Source: Dechloromonas agitata is5 | GTDB lineage: Bacteria; Pseudomonadota; Gammaproteobacteria; Burkholderiales; Rhodocyclaceae | NCBI RefSeq assembly: GCF_000519045.1 | Contig: NZ_KI912532.1 | Span: 1,550,001-1,614,000, forward strand | DNA length: 64,000 nucleotides | Reading direction: 5' to 3' | Shown: positions 26,821-35,224 of the stretch, piece by piece | Position numbering within the stretch: the first letter of the stretch is position 1 | Layout: each line of letters starts with the position of its first letter | Notes under the pieces: generated by a model | Told to the model about the DNA's origin: nothing | Seen by the model: only the letters and a program-made list of their open reading frames with translations | Database searches by the model: none | Translations under genes and position numbers: made by a program

Positions 26821-28466
26821 AAACCAAAGTCCGTAACCTTTCCTCGCGCATGCCCACTGCGGAGCCAACGTCCAGGCGCTTGCGCCCGCTCACGCTGGCC
26901 CTGTCCTGCGTGCTGCTGACCGCCTGTGCGGCCGTGGGCCCCGACTACCGCGAGCCGCCTCCGGTGGACATCGGCAACGGCTGGACCTTGCCTCTGGCGA
27001 GCGAATCGCAGTCCGCGGACCTGGCCCGCTGGTGGTCCGCGTTGGACGACCCCATCCTTGACCGCCTGATGGGCACGGCGCTGGCACAGAACCTGGATCT
27101 GCGCCAAGCCGCGGCACGCATCGACGAGGCGCGCGCCCTGCGCGACCGCGTGGCTGGCGACCAGATGCCCACCGTGAGTGCGGGCACTAGCGTGAACCGG
27201 CGCGGGCAAAGCAAGAACGGCCCCTTGCCCGTGGGCTCGATTCCCGGCCTTGACGCCACCCAGACCATTTACGACGCGGGCTTCGATGCGGCCTGGGAGG
27301 CCGATCTGTTCGGCGCCAAGCGCCGTGCGCTGGAAGGCGCCAGCGCCCGCCTGCAAGCCACCGAGGTCGAAGCACAGGGTGTGCGCATGCGTATCGTGGC
27401 CGAGGTCGCGCGCACCTGGTTCACCGCCGCTGGTGCTAGGTACGAACTGCATGCACAACAAGCCACGCTGGATACGCTGCAGCAGACCTTGGAGCTGGTG
27501 CGCCTGCGGCATGCATTGGGAGACGCATCCGCCGCCGATGTAGAGGCGGCATACGCCCAGTGGACAGCAGTCAATGCGCTGCTGCCGGATATCCAGGCAC
27601 GCCAGCGCGCCGCAGTGCTTGGCCTGGGCGTGCTCTTGGGCGCTCCACCGGAGCGTGAACTGGCCTTGCTCGACGGCCCCTTGGCACCGTGCACACTGCG
27701 GGCCCTGCCGGTGGGCGAGCGTGCCGACCTGCTGCGCCGCCGCCCCGACGTGCTGGCAGCGGAACGGCGCCTGGCAGCGAGTTCCGCCGATATCGGCGTG
27801 GCCACGGCCGAGCTGTTCCCCAAGCTCTCCATCGGTGTCGGCGGCGGGTTTCAGGCGCTCAGCACGGGCAACTGGTTCGATGCATCCAGTTCACGTTTTT
27901 CCATCCTGCCGCTGATTTCCTGGCGTCTGTTCGATGGTGGCCGCGTGCGTGCCGAGATTCGGGCACGCGAGGCCGCCGAGCAGCAGGCGGCGCTGGCCTA
28001 TGAGCAGGCGGTGCTTGCGGCGTTGGGCGACGCCGAGCGTGCGCTGGGCGACTACCACGGCGGGCTGGACACGTTGGAGCGCCGTGCCATGGCCCTGGAT
28101 GCGGCACGAACCAGCTACGGCTACGCCAAGGCTCGCTACGCCGCGGGCGATGTTGCACTGGTGGAGCTGCTGGCCGCCCAGCGCAGCCTGCACGAAGCCG
28201 AGACTGCGGCCGCACGTGCGCATACCAGCGCCGCCGTGCAACTGGTGGCGCTGTACAAGGCGCTCGGGGGGGGCTGGGAGGTATCCAGCACGATGCCAAG
28301 CGCCGCCCATTCGCCTACAGGCGCCGCCGCACCCACGCCTCGTGCAAGTCGCTCCGGCATGCCTGCAAGCGCCGCCGCGATGGAACACCTCACAAGCCAA
28401 AGCGCGGAACGTGAAACCCTTACTCACTTGATCATCAACAGGCCAACCGAAGGAGCCAAGCCATGA
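26817..28466 (+). CDS. NodT-family outer-membrane efflux lipoprotein
   Basis: The protein is a TolC-like outer-membrane factor with a lipobox ([17 protein letters not shown]). Two repeats of the OEP domain follow, with the helical motif [19 protein letters not shown] in the first and [17 protein letters not shown] in the second. It is 549 residues; the last 60 or so (after KALGGGWEV) form a Pro/Ala/Ser-rich tail that is longer than usual for the family. The start overlaps the permease stop as ATGA, and the stop overlaps the adh start. Confidence 0.9.
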   Translation: MKTKVRNLSSRMPTAEPTSRRLRPLTLALSCVLLTACAAVGPDYREPPPVDIGNGWTLPLASESQSADLARWWSALDDPILDRLMGTALAQNLDLRQAAARIDEARALRDRVAGDQMPTVSAGTSVNRRGQSKNGPLPVGSIPGLDATQTIYDAGFDAAWEADLFGAKRRALEGASARLQATEVEAQGVRMRIVAEVARTWFTAAGARYELHAQQATLDTLQQTLELVRLRHALGDASAADVEAAYAQWTAVNALLPDIQARQRAAVLGLGVLLGAPPERELALLDGPLAPCTLRALPVGERADLLRRRPDVLAAERRLAASSADIGVATAELFPKLSIGVGGGFQALSTGNWFDASSSRFSILPLISWRLFDGGRVRAEIRAREAAEQQAALAYEQAVLAALGDAERALGDYHGGLDTLERRAMALDAARTSYGYAKARYAAGDVALVELLAAQRSLHEAETAAARAHTSAAVQLVALYKALGGGWEVSSTMPSAAHSPTGAAAPTPRASRSGMPASAAAMEHLTSQSAERETLTHLIINRPTEGAKP

Positions 28467-29614
28467 CCACCACCGCCTTTTTCATTCCGCCCGTGAACCT
28501 GATGGGCGCGGGCTGTCTTCGTGATGCAGCCAAGGCCATCCAGTCCTATGGCTTCAGGAAAGCGCTGATCGTGACCGACCTTCCCTTGTTTCGTCTCGGA
28601 CTGGTCGGCAAGGTGCGCGACCTTCTTGCCAGCCACGGCGTGGATACCCTGGTTTTTCATGGAGTGCAGCCCAACCCGACGACCAAGAACGTGGCCGATG
28701 GGCTGAAGCAACTGCGCGACAACGATTGTGATTTCGTCATCTCGCTCGGCGGCGGTTCGCCGCACGACTGCGCCAAGGGAATCGCACTGGTCGCTGCCAA
28801 TGGCGGAACGATCAAGGACTACGAGGGACTTGACCAGTCGGCCAAGCCGCAGCTGCCCTTGGTGGCAATCAACACCACGGCCGGCACGGCCAGTGAAATG
28901 ACCCGTTTTTGCATCATCACCGACGAGGCGCGCCACGTGAAGATGGCGATCGTCGACAAGCACACGACGCCCATTCTCTCGGTCAACGATTCCGAGCTGA
29001 TGCTGCTCAAACCCGCCAGCCTGACTGCGGCCACCGGCATGGATGCCCTTACGCATGCGGTGGAGGCCTATGTCTCGACGATCGCTACGCCGATCACCGA
29101 TGCCTGCGCACTCAAGGCCGTGGCATTGATAAGCCAATGGCTGCGCAAGGCGGTGGCTGACGGGCGAAACGTCGAAGCGCGCGAGCAAATGGCCTATGCG
29201 CAGTTCCTCGCCGGCATGGCCTTCAACAATGCCTCGCTCGGCTACGTGCACGCCATGGCCCATCAACTGGGCGGCTTCTACGACCTGCCGCACGGTGTGT
29301 GCAACGCCGTCCTGCTGCCCCACGTGCAGGCCTACAACAAGCAGGTCGCTGCGAGGCGCCTCGCCGACATCGCCCGCGCGATGGGGGAAAAGACCGATGG
29401 CCTGGGCGACGAGGCCGCCGCGGACCTGTGTCTATTGGCGATTCGCCAATTGTCCGCCGACATCGGCATTCCCCACGGGCTGTCACAGCTTGGCGTCCAG
29501 GCCAAGGACTTTCCCACCCTGGCCACCAATGCGCTCAAGGACGCGTGCGGACTGACCAATCCCATACAGGCGTCGCACGAGGAAATCAGTGCCATTTTCG
29601 CGGCGGCCATGTAG
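28463..29614 (+). CDS. Iron-containing alcohol dehydrogenase
   Basis: The 383-residue group III alcohol dehydrogenase has the NAD-binding motif [15 protein letters not shown] (about 97-111). The metal-ligand motifs are [12 protein letters not shown] (about 192) and [16 protein letters not shown] (about 263-278). Members oxidise primary alcohols or reduce aldehydes with NAD(H), often in fermentation. On this cargo it could dispose of reducing equivalents from acetaldehyde, but the substrate is not set by sequence. It overlaps the end of the outer-membrane-factor gene by four bases. Confidence 0.92.
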   Translation: MTTTAFFIPPVNLMGAGCLRDAAKAIQSYGFRKALIVTDLPLFRLGLVGKVRDLLASHGVDTLVFHGVQPNPTTKNVADGLKQLRDNDCDFVISLGGGSPHDCAKGIALVAANGGTIKDYEGLDQSAKPQLPLVAINTTAGTASEMTRFCIITDEARHVKMAIVDKHTTPILSVNDSELMLLKPASLTAATGMDALTHAVEAYVSTIATPITDACALKAVALISQWLRKAVADGRNVEAREQMAYAQFLAGMAFNNASLGYVHAMAHQLGGFYDLPHGVCNAVLLPHVQAYNKQVAARRLADIARAMGEKTDGLGDEAAADLCLLAIRQLSADIGIPHGLSQLGVQAKDFPTLATNALKDACGLTNPIQASHEEISAIFAAAM

Positions 29615-29667
29615 CCGTCGGCGTGATTTCCCGAACCCGTTCTATCCCACCATCAAGGAGTGCCTCC

Positions 29668-29877
29668 ATGCAAACGAACGTAGGAAACCTCGATCGCATC
29701 GCGCGCGTCGTCATCGGCCTGATCCTGCTCAGCTTGCCGTTGTGGCTGGATTCGCCGTGGCGGTGGCTGGGGCTCATTGGAATCATGCCGCTCGCCACCG
29801 GCCTGGCGGGTCGCTGTCCGGGCTATCGCCTGCTCGGCGTGAACACCTGTCCAATGCAAAAGAAGAAACCCGAGTGA
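29668..29877 (+). CDS. Small DUF2892 (YgaP-type transmembrane) protein
   Basis: The 69-residue protein begins MQTNVGNLDRIARVVIGLIL and has two membrane helices separated by a short loop, with cysteines in GRCPGYRLLGVNTC. This is the DUF2892/YgaP transmembrane domain without an attached rhodanese. The ATG follows AAGGAG at eight bases. The function of stand-alone versions is unknown. Confidence 0.8.
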   Translation: MQTNVGNLDRIARVVIGLILLSLPLWLDSPWRWLGLIGIMPLATGLAGRCPGYRLLGVNTCPMQKKKPE

Positions 29878-29884
29878 GCATCCC

Positions 29885-31297
29885 ATGAAACTGAAATTTC
29901 TGGGCGCTGCGCGCGAAGTCACCGGATCGTGCTTTCTGGTGGAGGCGCTCAACCTGCGCTTCCTGGTGGATTGCGGCATGGTTCAAGGGGGATCTGCGGC
30001 GGCGGCGCGCAACCGCGAGCCATTTCCGTTCGACCCGGCAGCTATCGATTTCGTGCTCCTGACCCATGCCCACATCGACCACAGCGGGCTATTGCCCAAA
30101 CTCACCCGCGCCGGGTTCAAAGGGGCCATCTACGCCACTCCCGCCACAGTTGATCTGCTGGGCGTGATGCTGCCCGACAGTGCACACATCCAGGAGAGCG
30201 ATGCAAAACGCAGTGCCAAGCGGTTCCGCGGAAAGGATCCGCTGCCGCCGCTGTACACGCTGCAGGATGCGCGCGAATGCCTGCAGCAGGTACGAGGCAT
30301 CGAATACGACCGGGAGTTCGCGCCCCGGGTCGGGGTGCGCGCGCGCTTTCGCGATGCCGGGCACATCCTCGGGTCGGCCATCATCGAAGTCTGGGTCACC
30401 GAGTACGGCTACCCGACAAAACTGGTATTCAGCGGCGACCTTGGCCAGCCGGGACGCCCGATATTGCGCGACCCGACACCCATCGAGGACGCCGACATCC
30501 TCGTCATCGAGTCCACCTATGGCAACCGCCAGCACAAGGACTTTTCGGCAACCGAAGAGGAGATGATCGGCATCGTCGAGAAAACCCTGTTCGAACGCGG
30601 TGGCAACGTCATCGTGCCGGCCTTCGCGGTCGGTCGAACCCAGGAAGTCCTGTACCACCTGCACCGTCTCACCAGCGAGGGGCGGCTGCGGCAACCGAGA
30701 GTATTCGTTGATTCGCCGATGGCCACGGAAGCCACGCGCATCACGCGCGAACACCTTGAGCTGTTCGACGAACAGGCGAAGCGCCTGGCAGGATGGCACG
30801 CGCGCGGCGAAAACCTGCCGTATCTGCATTTCACGGAAAGCGCCGAGGAATCCATGGCGCTGAACCAGATTCGTTCGGGCGCGATCATCATTTCCGCCAG
30901 CGGCATGTGCGACGCGGGACGCATCCGGCACCACCTGCGCCACAATTTGCCGCGCAAGGAATGCAGCGTCCTGTTCTCCGGCTTTCAGGCGCAGGGAACA
31001 CTGGGCCGCCAACTGGTCGATGGCGCGGCGCGCGTGCGCATCTTCGGCGACGACATTCCGGTGCGCGCGGCGATTCACAGTGTCGATGGGCTCTCGGCGC
31101 ACGCCGACCAAACAGCCCTGATGGCCTGGGCCCGAGGCTTCAAGCAAGCCCCTGAGCAAACGTTCGTGGTGCATGGGGAGTCGTCCGCCGCGCAGGCTTT
31201 GGCTGAACTCCTGCAACAGCAGCTTGGCTGGCAGGTCTCGGTGCCCGAGCACGGTCGGGTCGTTCCGTGGCCGGATTTTCTGGTGGTCGAGCGATGA
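29885..31297 (+). CDS. Metallo-beta-lactamase fold, beta-CASP RNase-like protein
   Basis: The 470-residue protein has the metal site HAHIDHSG (about 60), GHILGS and GDLGQPGRP. The beta-CASP motifs are VPAFAVGRTQEVLYHL and ISASGMCDAGRI, and the C-terminal His is in HSVDGLSAHADQ. This is the Ysh1/CPSF-like family of zinc-dependent RNA processing nucleases. Such genes are common in PHB/fermentation cargo clusters, but the RNA target is unknown. It overlaps the next gene as ATGA. Confidence 0.88.
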   Translation: MKLKFLGAAREVTGSCFLVEALNLRFLVDCGMVQGGSAAAARNREPFPFDPAAIDFVLLTHAHIDHSGLLPKLTRAGFKGAIYATPATVDLLGVMLPDSAHIQESDAKRSAKRFRGKDPLPPLYTLQDARECLQQVRGIEYDREFAPRVGVRARFRDAGHILGSAIIEVWVTEYGYPTKLVFSGDLGQPGRPILRDPTPIEDADILVIESTYGNRQHKDFSATEEEMIGIVEKTLFERGGNVIVPAFAVGRTQEVLYHLHRLTSEGRLRQPRVFVDSPMATEATRITREHLELFDEQAKRLAGWHARGENLPYLHFTESAEESMALNQIRSGAIIISASGMCDAGRIRHHLRHNLPRKECSVLFSGFQAQGTLGRQLVDGAARVRIFGDDIPVRAAIHSVDGLSAHADQTALMAWARGFKQAPEQTFVVHGESSAAQALAELLQQQLGWQVSVPEHGRVVPWPDFLVVER

Positions 31298-32160
31298 CAC
31301 CGCCCGCTGCTCCTGACGAGCGCCTGCGCGCCATCCTCGATTCACCGACGTACCGCCTTGCGTACGAGGACATAGATTTGCTTGGCCAGGACGATCTGCG
31401 TCCGTTGCGTCTCCAACTCGAACTGCTCAAGCCCGAACGCATCTTGCGTGAGCAAGGCGTGCATTCGACCGTGGTGGTGTTTGGCAGTGCGCGCGTAAGC
31501 GACGCTGTCACCGCACGCGACCGGCTCGCCGTGCTGGAGCAGCGAGCGGGCGCCATGCCAAGGAATCCGACGCTTGGGCGGGAACTGGCCTTGGCCCGTC
31601 GCCGCGTGGAACAGGCGCGCCATTACGAAGAGGCACAGCGCTTCGCCCAACGGATCTCTGCTCGTTTCCAGCAGGAGGGGCGGTGCGACTTCGTCGTCAT
31701 CACTGGTGGCGGCCCCGGCATCATGGAAGCCGCCAATCGCGGTGCTTTCGATGCAGGGGCTCGCTCGATCGGCCTCAACATCACGTTGCCCCACGAACAA
31801 GCGCCGAACCCCTACATGTGTCCGGAGCTGGCGTTCCGGTTCCACTATTTCGCGCTACGCAAGATGCATTTCTTGCTGCATGCGAAAGGTTTGGTGGCCT
31901 TCCCCGGTGGTTATGGAACGCTCGACGAACTGTTCGAGGTACTGACCCTGATCCAGACCGGGAAGATGCAACGGATTCCGGTGGTTCTGGTCGGTCGCGA
32001 CTTCTGGAGCCGAGCCGTTGATTTCGATCTTCTGCTCGACGAAGGCTACGTATCGCCGTCCGATCTCGACTTGTTTACCTGCGTCGACAAAGCCGAGGAA
32101 ATCATGGGTGCCTTGGAACGCTTTTACGTCGATAGGGCAACAGATGGCGCGCCATCATGA
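31294..32160 (+). CDS. LOG-family protein (nucleotide 5'-monophosphate phosphoribohydrolase-like)
   Basis: The 288-residue protein has the family motifs GGGPGIMEAANRGAF (about 137) and PGGYGTLDELFE (about 203), which in LOG enzymes bind and hydrolyse nucleoside monophosphates. An N-terminal extension of about 60 residues precedes the Rossmann domain, which starts at VVVFGSARV. Start and stop codons overlap those of both neighbours, indicating tight coupling in the operon. Actual substrate is unknown. Confidence 0.85.
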   Translation: MTPPAAPDERLRAILDSPTYRLAYEDIDLLGQDDLRPLRLQLELLKPERILREQGVHSTVVVFGSARVSDAVTARDRLAVLEQRAGAMPRNPTLGRELALARRRVEQARHYEEAQRFAQRISARFQQEGRCDFVVITGGGPGIMEAANRGAFDAGARSIGLNITLPHEQAPNPYMCPELAFRFHYFALRKMHFLLHAKGLVAFPGGYGTLDELFEVLTLIQTGKMQRIPVVLVGRDFWSRAVDFDLLLDEGYVSPSDLDLFTCVDKAEEIMGALERFYVDRATDGAPS

Positions 32161-33356
32161 TGCGCATCGGCAGCCTTCACGCGCGGCTGTCCAATGCCAA
32201 TGTGCAATGGTCGATGCGCAGTATCACGCCGCTGATTGCGTGCGCGGTACTCGGCTCGACTGCCGCCCGTGGCGCAGAACCCGCATCCTCGGATGGTATT
32301 TCCCGCTGCCTGCCAGAGCACGCCTTGCACTGGAGAGGTGGAACCCTGCGCCTGGAGAACGATTTGTTCACGGGCACCGACCGCAACTACACCAACGGTG
32401 TGGCGTTGAGCGTGGTTTCGCGCGATCTGCAAGGCACGCTCCGCCCGGAGTGTCTACCCCAACCGATTGCCTGGTACACCCGCTTCATCGGCTGGGCTGA
32501 TCCCGAGTTCTGGCGCGACTCCGGCGCCCAGTCGGCATCGCAAAACATCGTCGTGCGCTTCGGTCAGTCCATGTACACGCCCGAGGACAAGACACGCACC
32601 GATCTGATTTCCGACGATCGCCCATACGCCGGCCTGCTGTACCTGGGCTTGGCATGGAATCGCCGCGTCCACCCACAGGCCGCCAGCTATGAAATGCTTG
32701 ACGTGCGCGAACTGACCCTGGGCGTGATTGGCCCCTGGTCGTTGGCGGAGCAATCACAGGGTCTGGTGCATCGGGTGCGGGGCATCGATCGTTTTCGCGG
32801 CTGGGACAACCAGTTGCGCAACGAACCCGCGTTCCAGATGGCGATGGAGCGCAAGTTCAAGTCGTACACAGAGGGTGCCGTCCGGCCGGGGTGGAGCGGC
32901 GACGTGATCGGCAGCTATGCCCTGCGGATCGGAAACATCGAAACCGCAGCCAGCACCGGCATGGAATTGCGTGCGGGCTGGAATATTCCGAACGACTTCG
33001 GCAGCTATCCGATTCGACCCGGCGCGGAGAACCGCCCGCCCTCGGGCGTTTCCGACCTGCGCAGAACAGAGCCTCAATCAGCGCGCGCGCCCAAACCCGG
33101 AGCGCATGCATTCCTGAATCTGGAGGCCAAAGCCGTTGCCTGGGATTTCTCGCTCGACGGGAATCTGTTTCGGCACAGCCATCACGTCAGTCGACGGCCC
33201 TGGGTCGCTCAGGCAGCCATTGGCATCAGCAGCCAATGGATTGTTGCCGGGCATGGCGTGCGGCTTGCCGTGATGCGCGTCTGGAGAACCCGCGAGTTCG
33301 ACCAGCAGATCGGCCATCACGCCTTCGGATCGATTGCGCTGAGCATGGAATTTTGA
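32157..33356 (+). CDS. LpxR-like outer-membrane lipid A deacylase family protein
   Basis: The protein has an N-terminal hydrophobic signal followed by the DUF2219/LpxR barrel signature: LRLENDLFTGTDRNYTNGV near the mature N-terminus and DRPYAGLLYLGL in the middle. LpxR removes the 3'-acyloxyacyl chain of lipid A, and the N/D-rich first motif carries the calcium and active-site residues. At 399 residues it is longer than Salmonella LpxR, with an insert near 280-310. The role within a metabolic cargo is unclear. Confidence 0.82.
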   Translation: MMRIGSLHARLSNANVQWSMRSITPLIACAVLGSTAARGAEPASSDGISRCLPEHALHWRGGTLRLENDLFTGTDRNYTNGVALSVVSRDLQGTLRPECLPQPIAWYTRFIGWADPEFWRDSGAQSASQNIVVRFGQSMYTPEDKTRTDLISDDRPYAGLLYLGLAWNRRVHPQAASYEMLDVRELTLGVIGPWSLAEQSQGLVHRVRGIDRFRGWDNQLRNEPAFQMAMERKFKSYTEGAVRPGWSGDVIGSYALRIGNIETAASTGMELRAGWNIPNDFGSYPIRPGAENRPPSGVSDLRRTEPQSARAPKPGAHAFLNLEAKAVAWDFSLDGNLFRHSHHVSRRPWVAQAAIGISSQWIVAGHGVRLAVMRVWRTREFDQQIGHHAFGSIALSMEF

Positions 33357-33416
33357 AAGCCCGAAGCCACGCGCCCGCCTGCGAAGTATTCATCAACAAC
33401 CTCCATGGAGAATCCC

Positions 33417-33878
33417 GTGAGTCACCTCTTGAACCATCGACAGCTTTTGACGATCGCCTTGTCCGTAGCCTTGGCTACCGCCGCCACGGGACTGGGCGCG
33501 CAGTCCGCCGAGGCTGCAAAGCCGATGGCGCTTCGCAGCGTCATGGAGCGACTTGGCCGTGACATGCAAGCCGTCACCGGTGCGATTTCCAAGGAGGAAT
33601 GGACGCTGGTCGCCGAGCTGGCGCCCAAAATCGCCAAGCATGCCGAGCCACCCCTGGGCGAAAAGATGCGCATTCTTGGCTGGCTTGGCACGGATGCCGG
33701 AAAGTTTCGGAGTTTCGACGGGCAGGTTCAGGACGCTGCGAGCGCCATGGGGGATGCCGCCAAGCGCGGCGACGGCCAGGCCGTGATCGCCGCATTCTCC
33801 AAGACGCAGCAAAGCTGCCTCGCTTGCCACCAAAGCTTCCGGCAATCGTTCGTAGAGCAGTTTTATGGGAGCCGCTGA
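33417..33878 (+). CDS. Cytochrome c' family protein
   Basis: The product has a cleavable signal peptide (ending about GAQSAEA), a four-helix-bundle-like mature part and one haem-binding CLACH motif near the C-terminus (about 134-138), the arrangement of periplasmic cytochromes c'. Such proteins bind NO or O2 or act in electron transfer. The GTG at 33417 follows GGAGA. An in-frame ATG at 33405 would add four residues and lacks a ribosome binding site. Confidence 0.85.
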   Translation: MSHLLNHRQLLTIALSVALATAATGLGAQSAEAAKPMALRSVMERLGRDMQAVTGAISKEEWTLVAELAPKIAKHAEPPLGEKMRILGWLGTDAGKFRSFDGQVQDAASAMGDAAKRGDGQAVIAAFSKTQQSCLACHQSFRQSFVEQFYGSR

Positions 33879-33932
33879 CACGCACTTGTCCCAGATCGGT
33901 TTGCATGGAACATCACGATTGGGAGCGTCACG

Positions 33933-35141
33933 ATGAGCAACTCACAACCGAGCCTCATCCTGGTGCTCAATTGCGGTTCCTCAAGCATCAAGTTCGCCTT
34001 GTTCGATGCACAGGCGTGCCCGTTGCCGCGCAAGCCGCTGTGGCACGGCAAGGTGCAAGGGATTGCTGGGCCTGCGCCTGAATACAGCGACAGTGGCACT
34101 GCGCAGCAGCGCATCCATCTGGATCACGTACACCCTCACACCGCCGCTCTGGCGTTGATTCAAGCGCGCATCGTGGCCCGACTCGATGGCCGCCGCATCG
34201 TGGCCATCGCGCATCGTGTCGTCCATGGCGGCAACAGGTACTTCGAGCCAACCGTGGTGACCGCTGGCACCATCGCGGAGCTGCGGGCCTTGATTCCTTT
34301 GGCGCCGTTGCATCAACCCTTTCCCCTGAAGGCCATGAGTTTGCTGTTCGAGCAGTGGCCCGGAATTGTTCAGGTAGCGTGCTTCGATACAGCCTTTCAC
34401 CGCACGATGCCCAAAGTGGAGCAGATCCTGCCGCTGCCGTACTCGGCCTGGGAACGCGGTCTGCGCCGCTACGGCTTTCACGGCCTTTCATACGACTACA
34501 TGAGCCACGTCCTGCCCGAGCGCCACGGTGATCTGGCACGCGGCCGCACCATCGTTGCACACCTCGGCAGCGGGGCCAGCCTGTGCGCGATGCAGAACCT
34601 GCAGAGCATCGCCACCACGATGGGCTTTTCCGCACTCGACGGCCTGATGATGGGTACCCGCACAGGTTCGCTCGATCCGGGCGCCTTGCTCTACCTGATG
34701 GAGATCGAAAAGCTCTCGCTGGAAGAAGTGGGCCGCACGCTTTACAACCAGTCCGGCCTGCTCGGTGTTTCCGGGATTTCGGCCGAACCGCGCGTGGTGG
34801 TGAAGCACGAGAGCGATTCCGGCGAAGTCGGCGAACGCGCCCGCATCGCGTTGGCGCTCTACGTGCGCCGTATCGTGCGGGAGATTGGCGCACTGACCGC
34901 AGTCCTTGGCGGCCTGGATCTGCTCGTGTTCACTGCCGGTGTCGGTGAGCACAACGCCTTCGTGCGCGAGCGCGTCTGCCGCGACCTGGCCTTTGCCGGC
35001 ATCAAGCTGGATGCCAATGCCAACGCCATTGATGCCCCGGTCATCTCCACCACCGACAGTCGCGTGCTGGTCGCGGTGGAGCCTACCAACGAGGAATGGA
35101 TCACCGCGCGCTATACGCAGGAATTGATGGGCGCCGCGTGA
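33933..35141 (+). CDS. ackA: Acetate kinase
   Basis: The 402-residue enzyme has the N-terminal phosphate-binding motif LVLNCGSSSIKFALFD (about 9-24) and the acetate kinase signatures RRYGFHGLSYDYM and HLGSGASLCA. The C-terminal FTAGVGEHNAFVRERV is also present. It makes ATP and acetate from acetyl-phosphate. It is 83 bases before the phosphoketolase gene, and GGAGCG precedes the ATG. With phosphoketolase it forms an ATP-yielding acetate shunt. Confidence 0.95.
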   Translation: MSNSQPSLILVLNCGSSSIKFALFDAQACPLPRKPLWHGKVQGIAGPAPEYSDSGTAQQRIHLDHVHPHTAALALIQARIVARLDGRRIVAIAHRVVHGGNRYFEPTVVTAGTIAELRALIPLAPLHQPFPLKAMSLLFEQWPGIVQVACFDTAFHRTMPKVEQILPLPYSAWERGLRRYGFHGLSYDYMSHVLPERHGDLARGRTIVAHLGSGASLCAMQNLQSIATTMGFSALDGLMMGTRTGSLDPGALLYLMEIEKLSLEEVGRTLYNQSGLLGVSGISAEPRVVVKHESDSGEVGERARIALALYVRRIVREIGALTAVLGGLDLLVFTAGVGEHNAFVRERVCRDLAFAGIKLDANANAIDAPVISTTDSRVLVAVEPTNEEWITARYTQELMGAA

Positions 35142-35224
35142 TGTCCCAGCCAGGCCGAACGCGCTCAGCTCAACTGACTCTGTAGCCACGCAGAGATTCA
35201 TCGACATAAAAGAGGGGAAATCGC

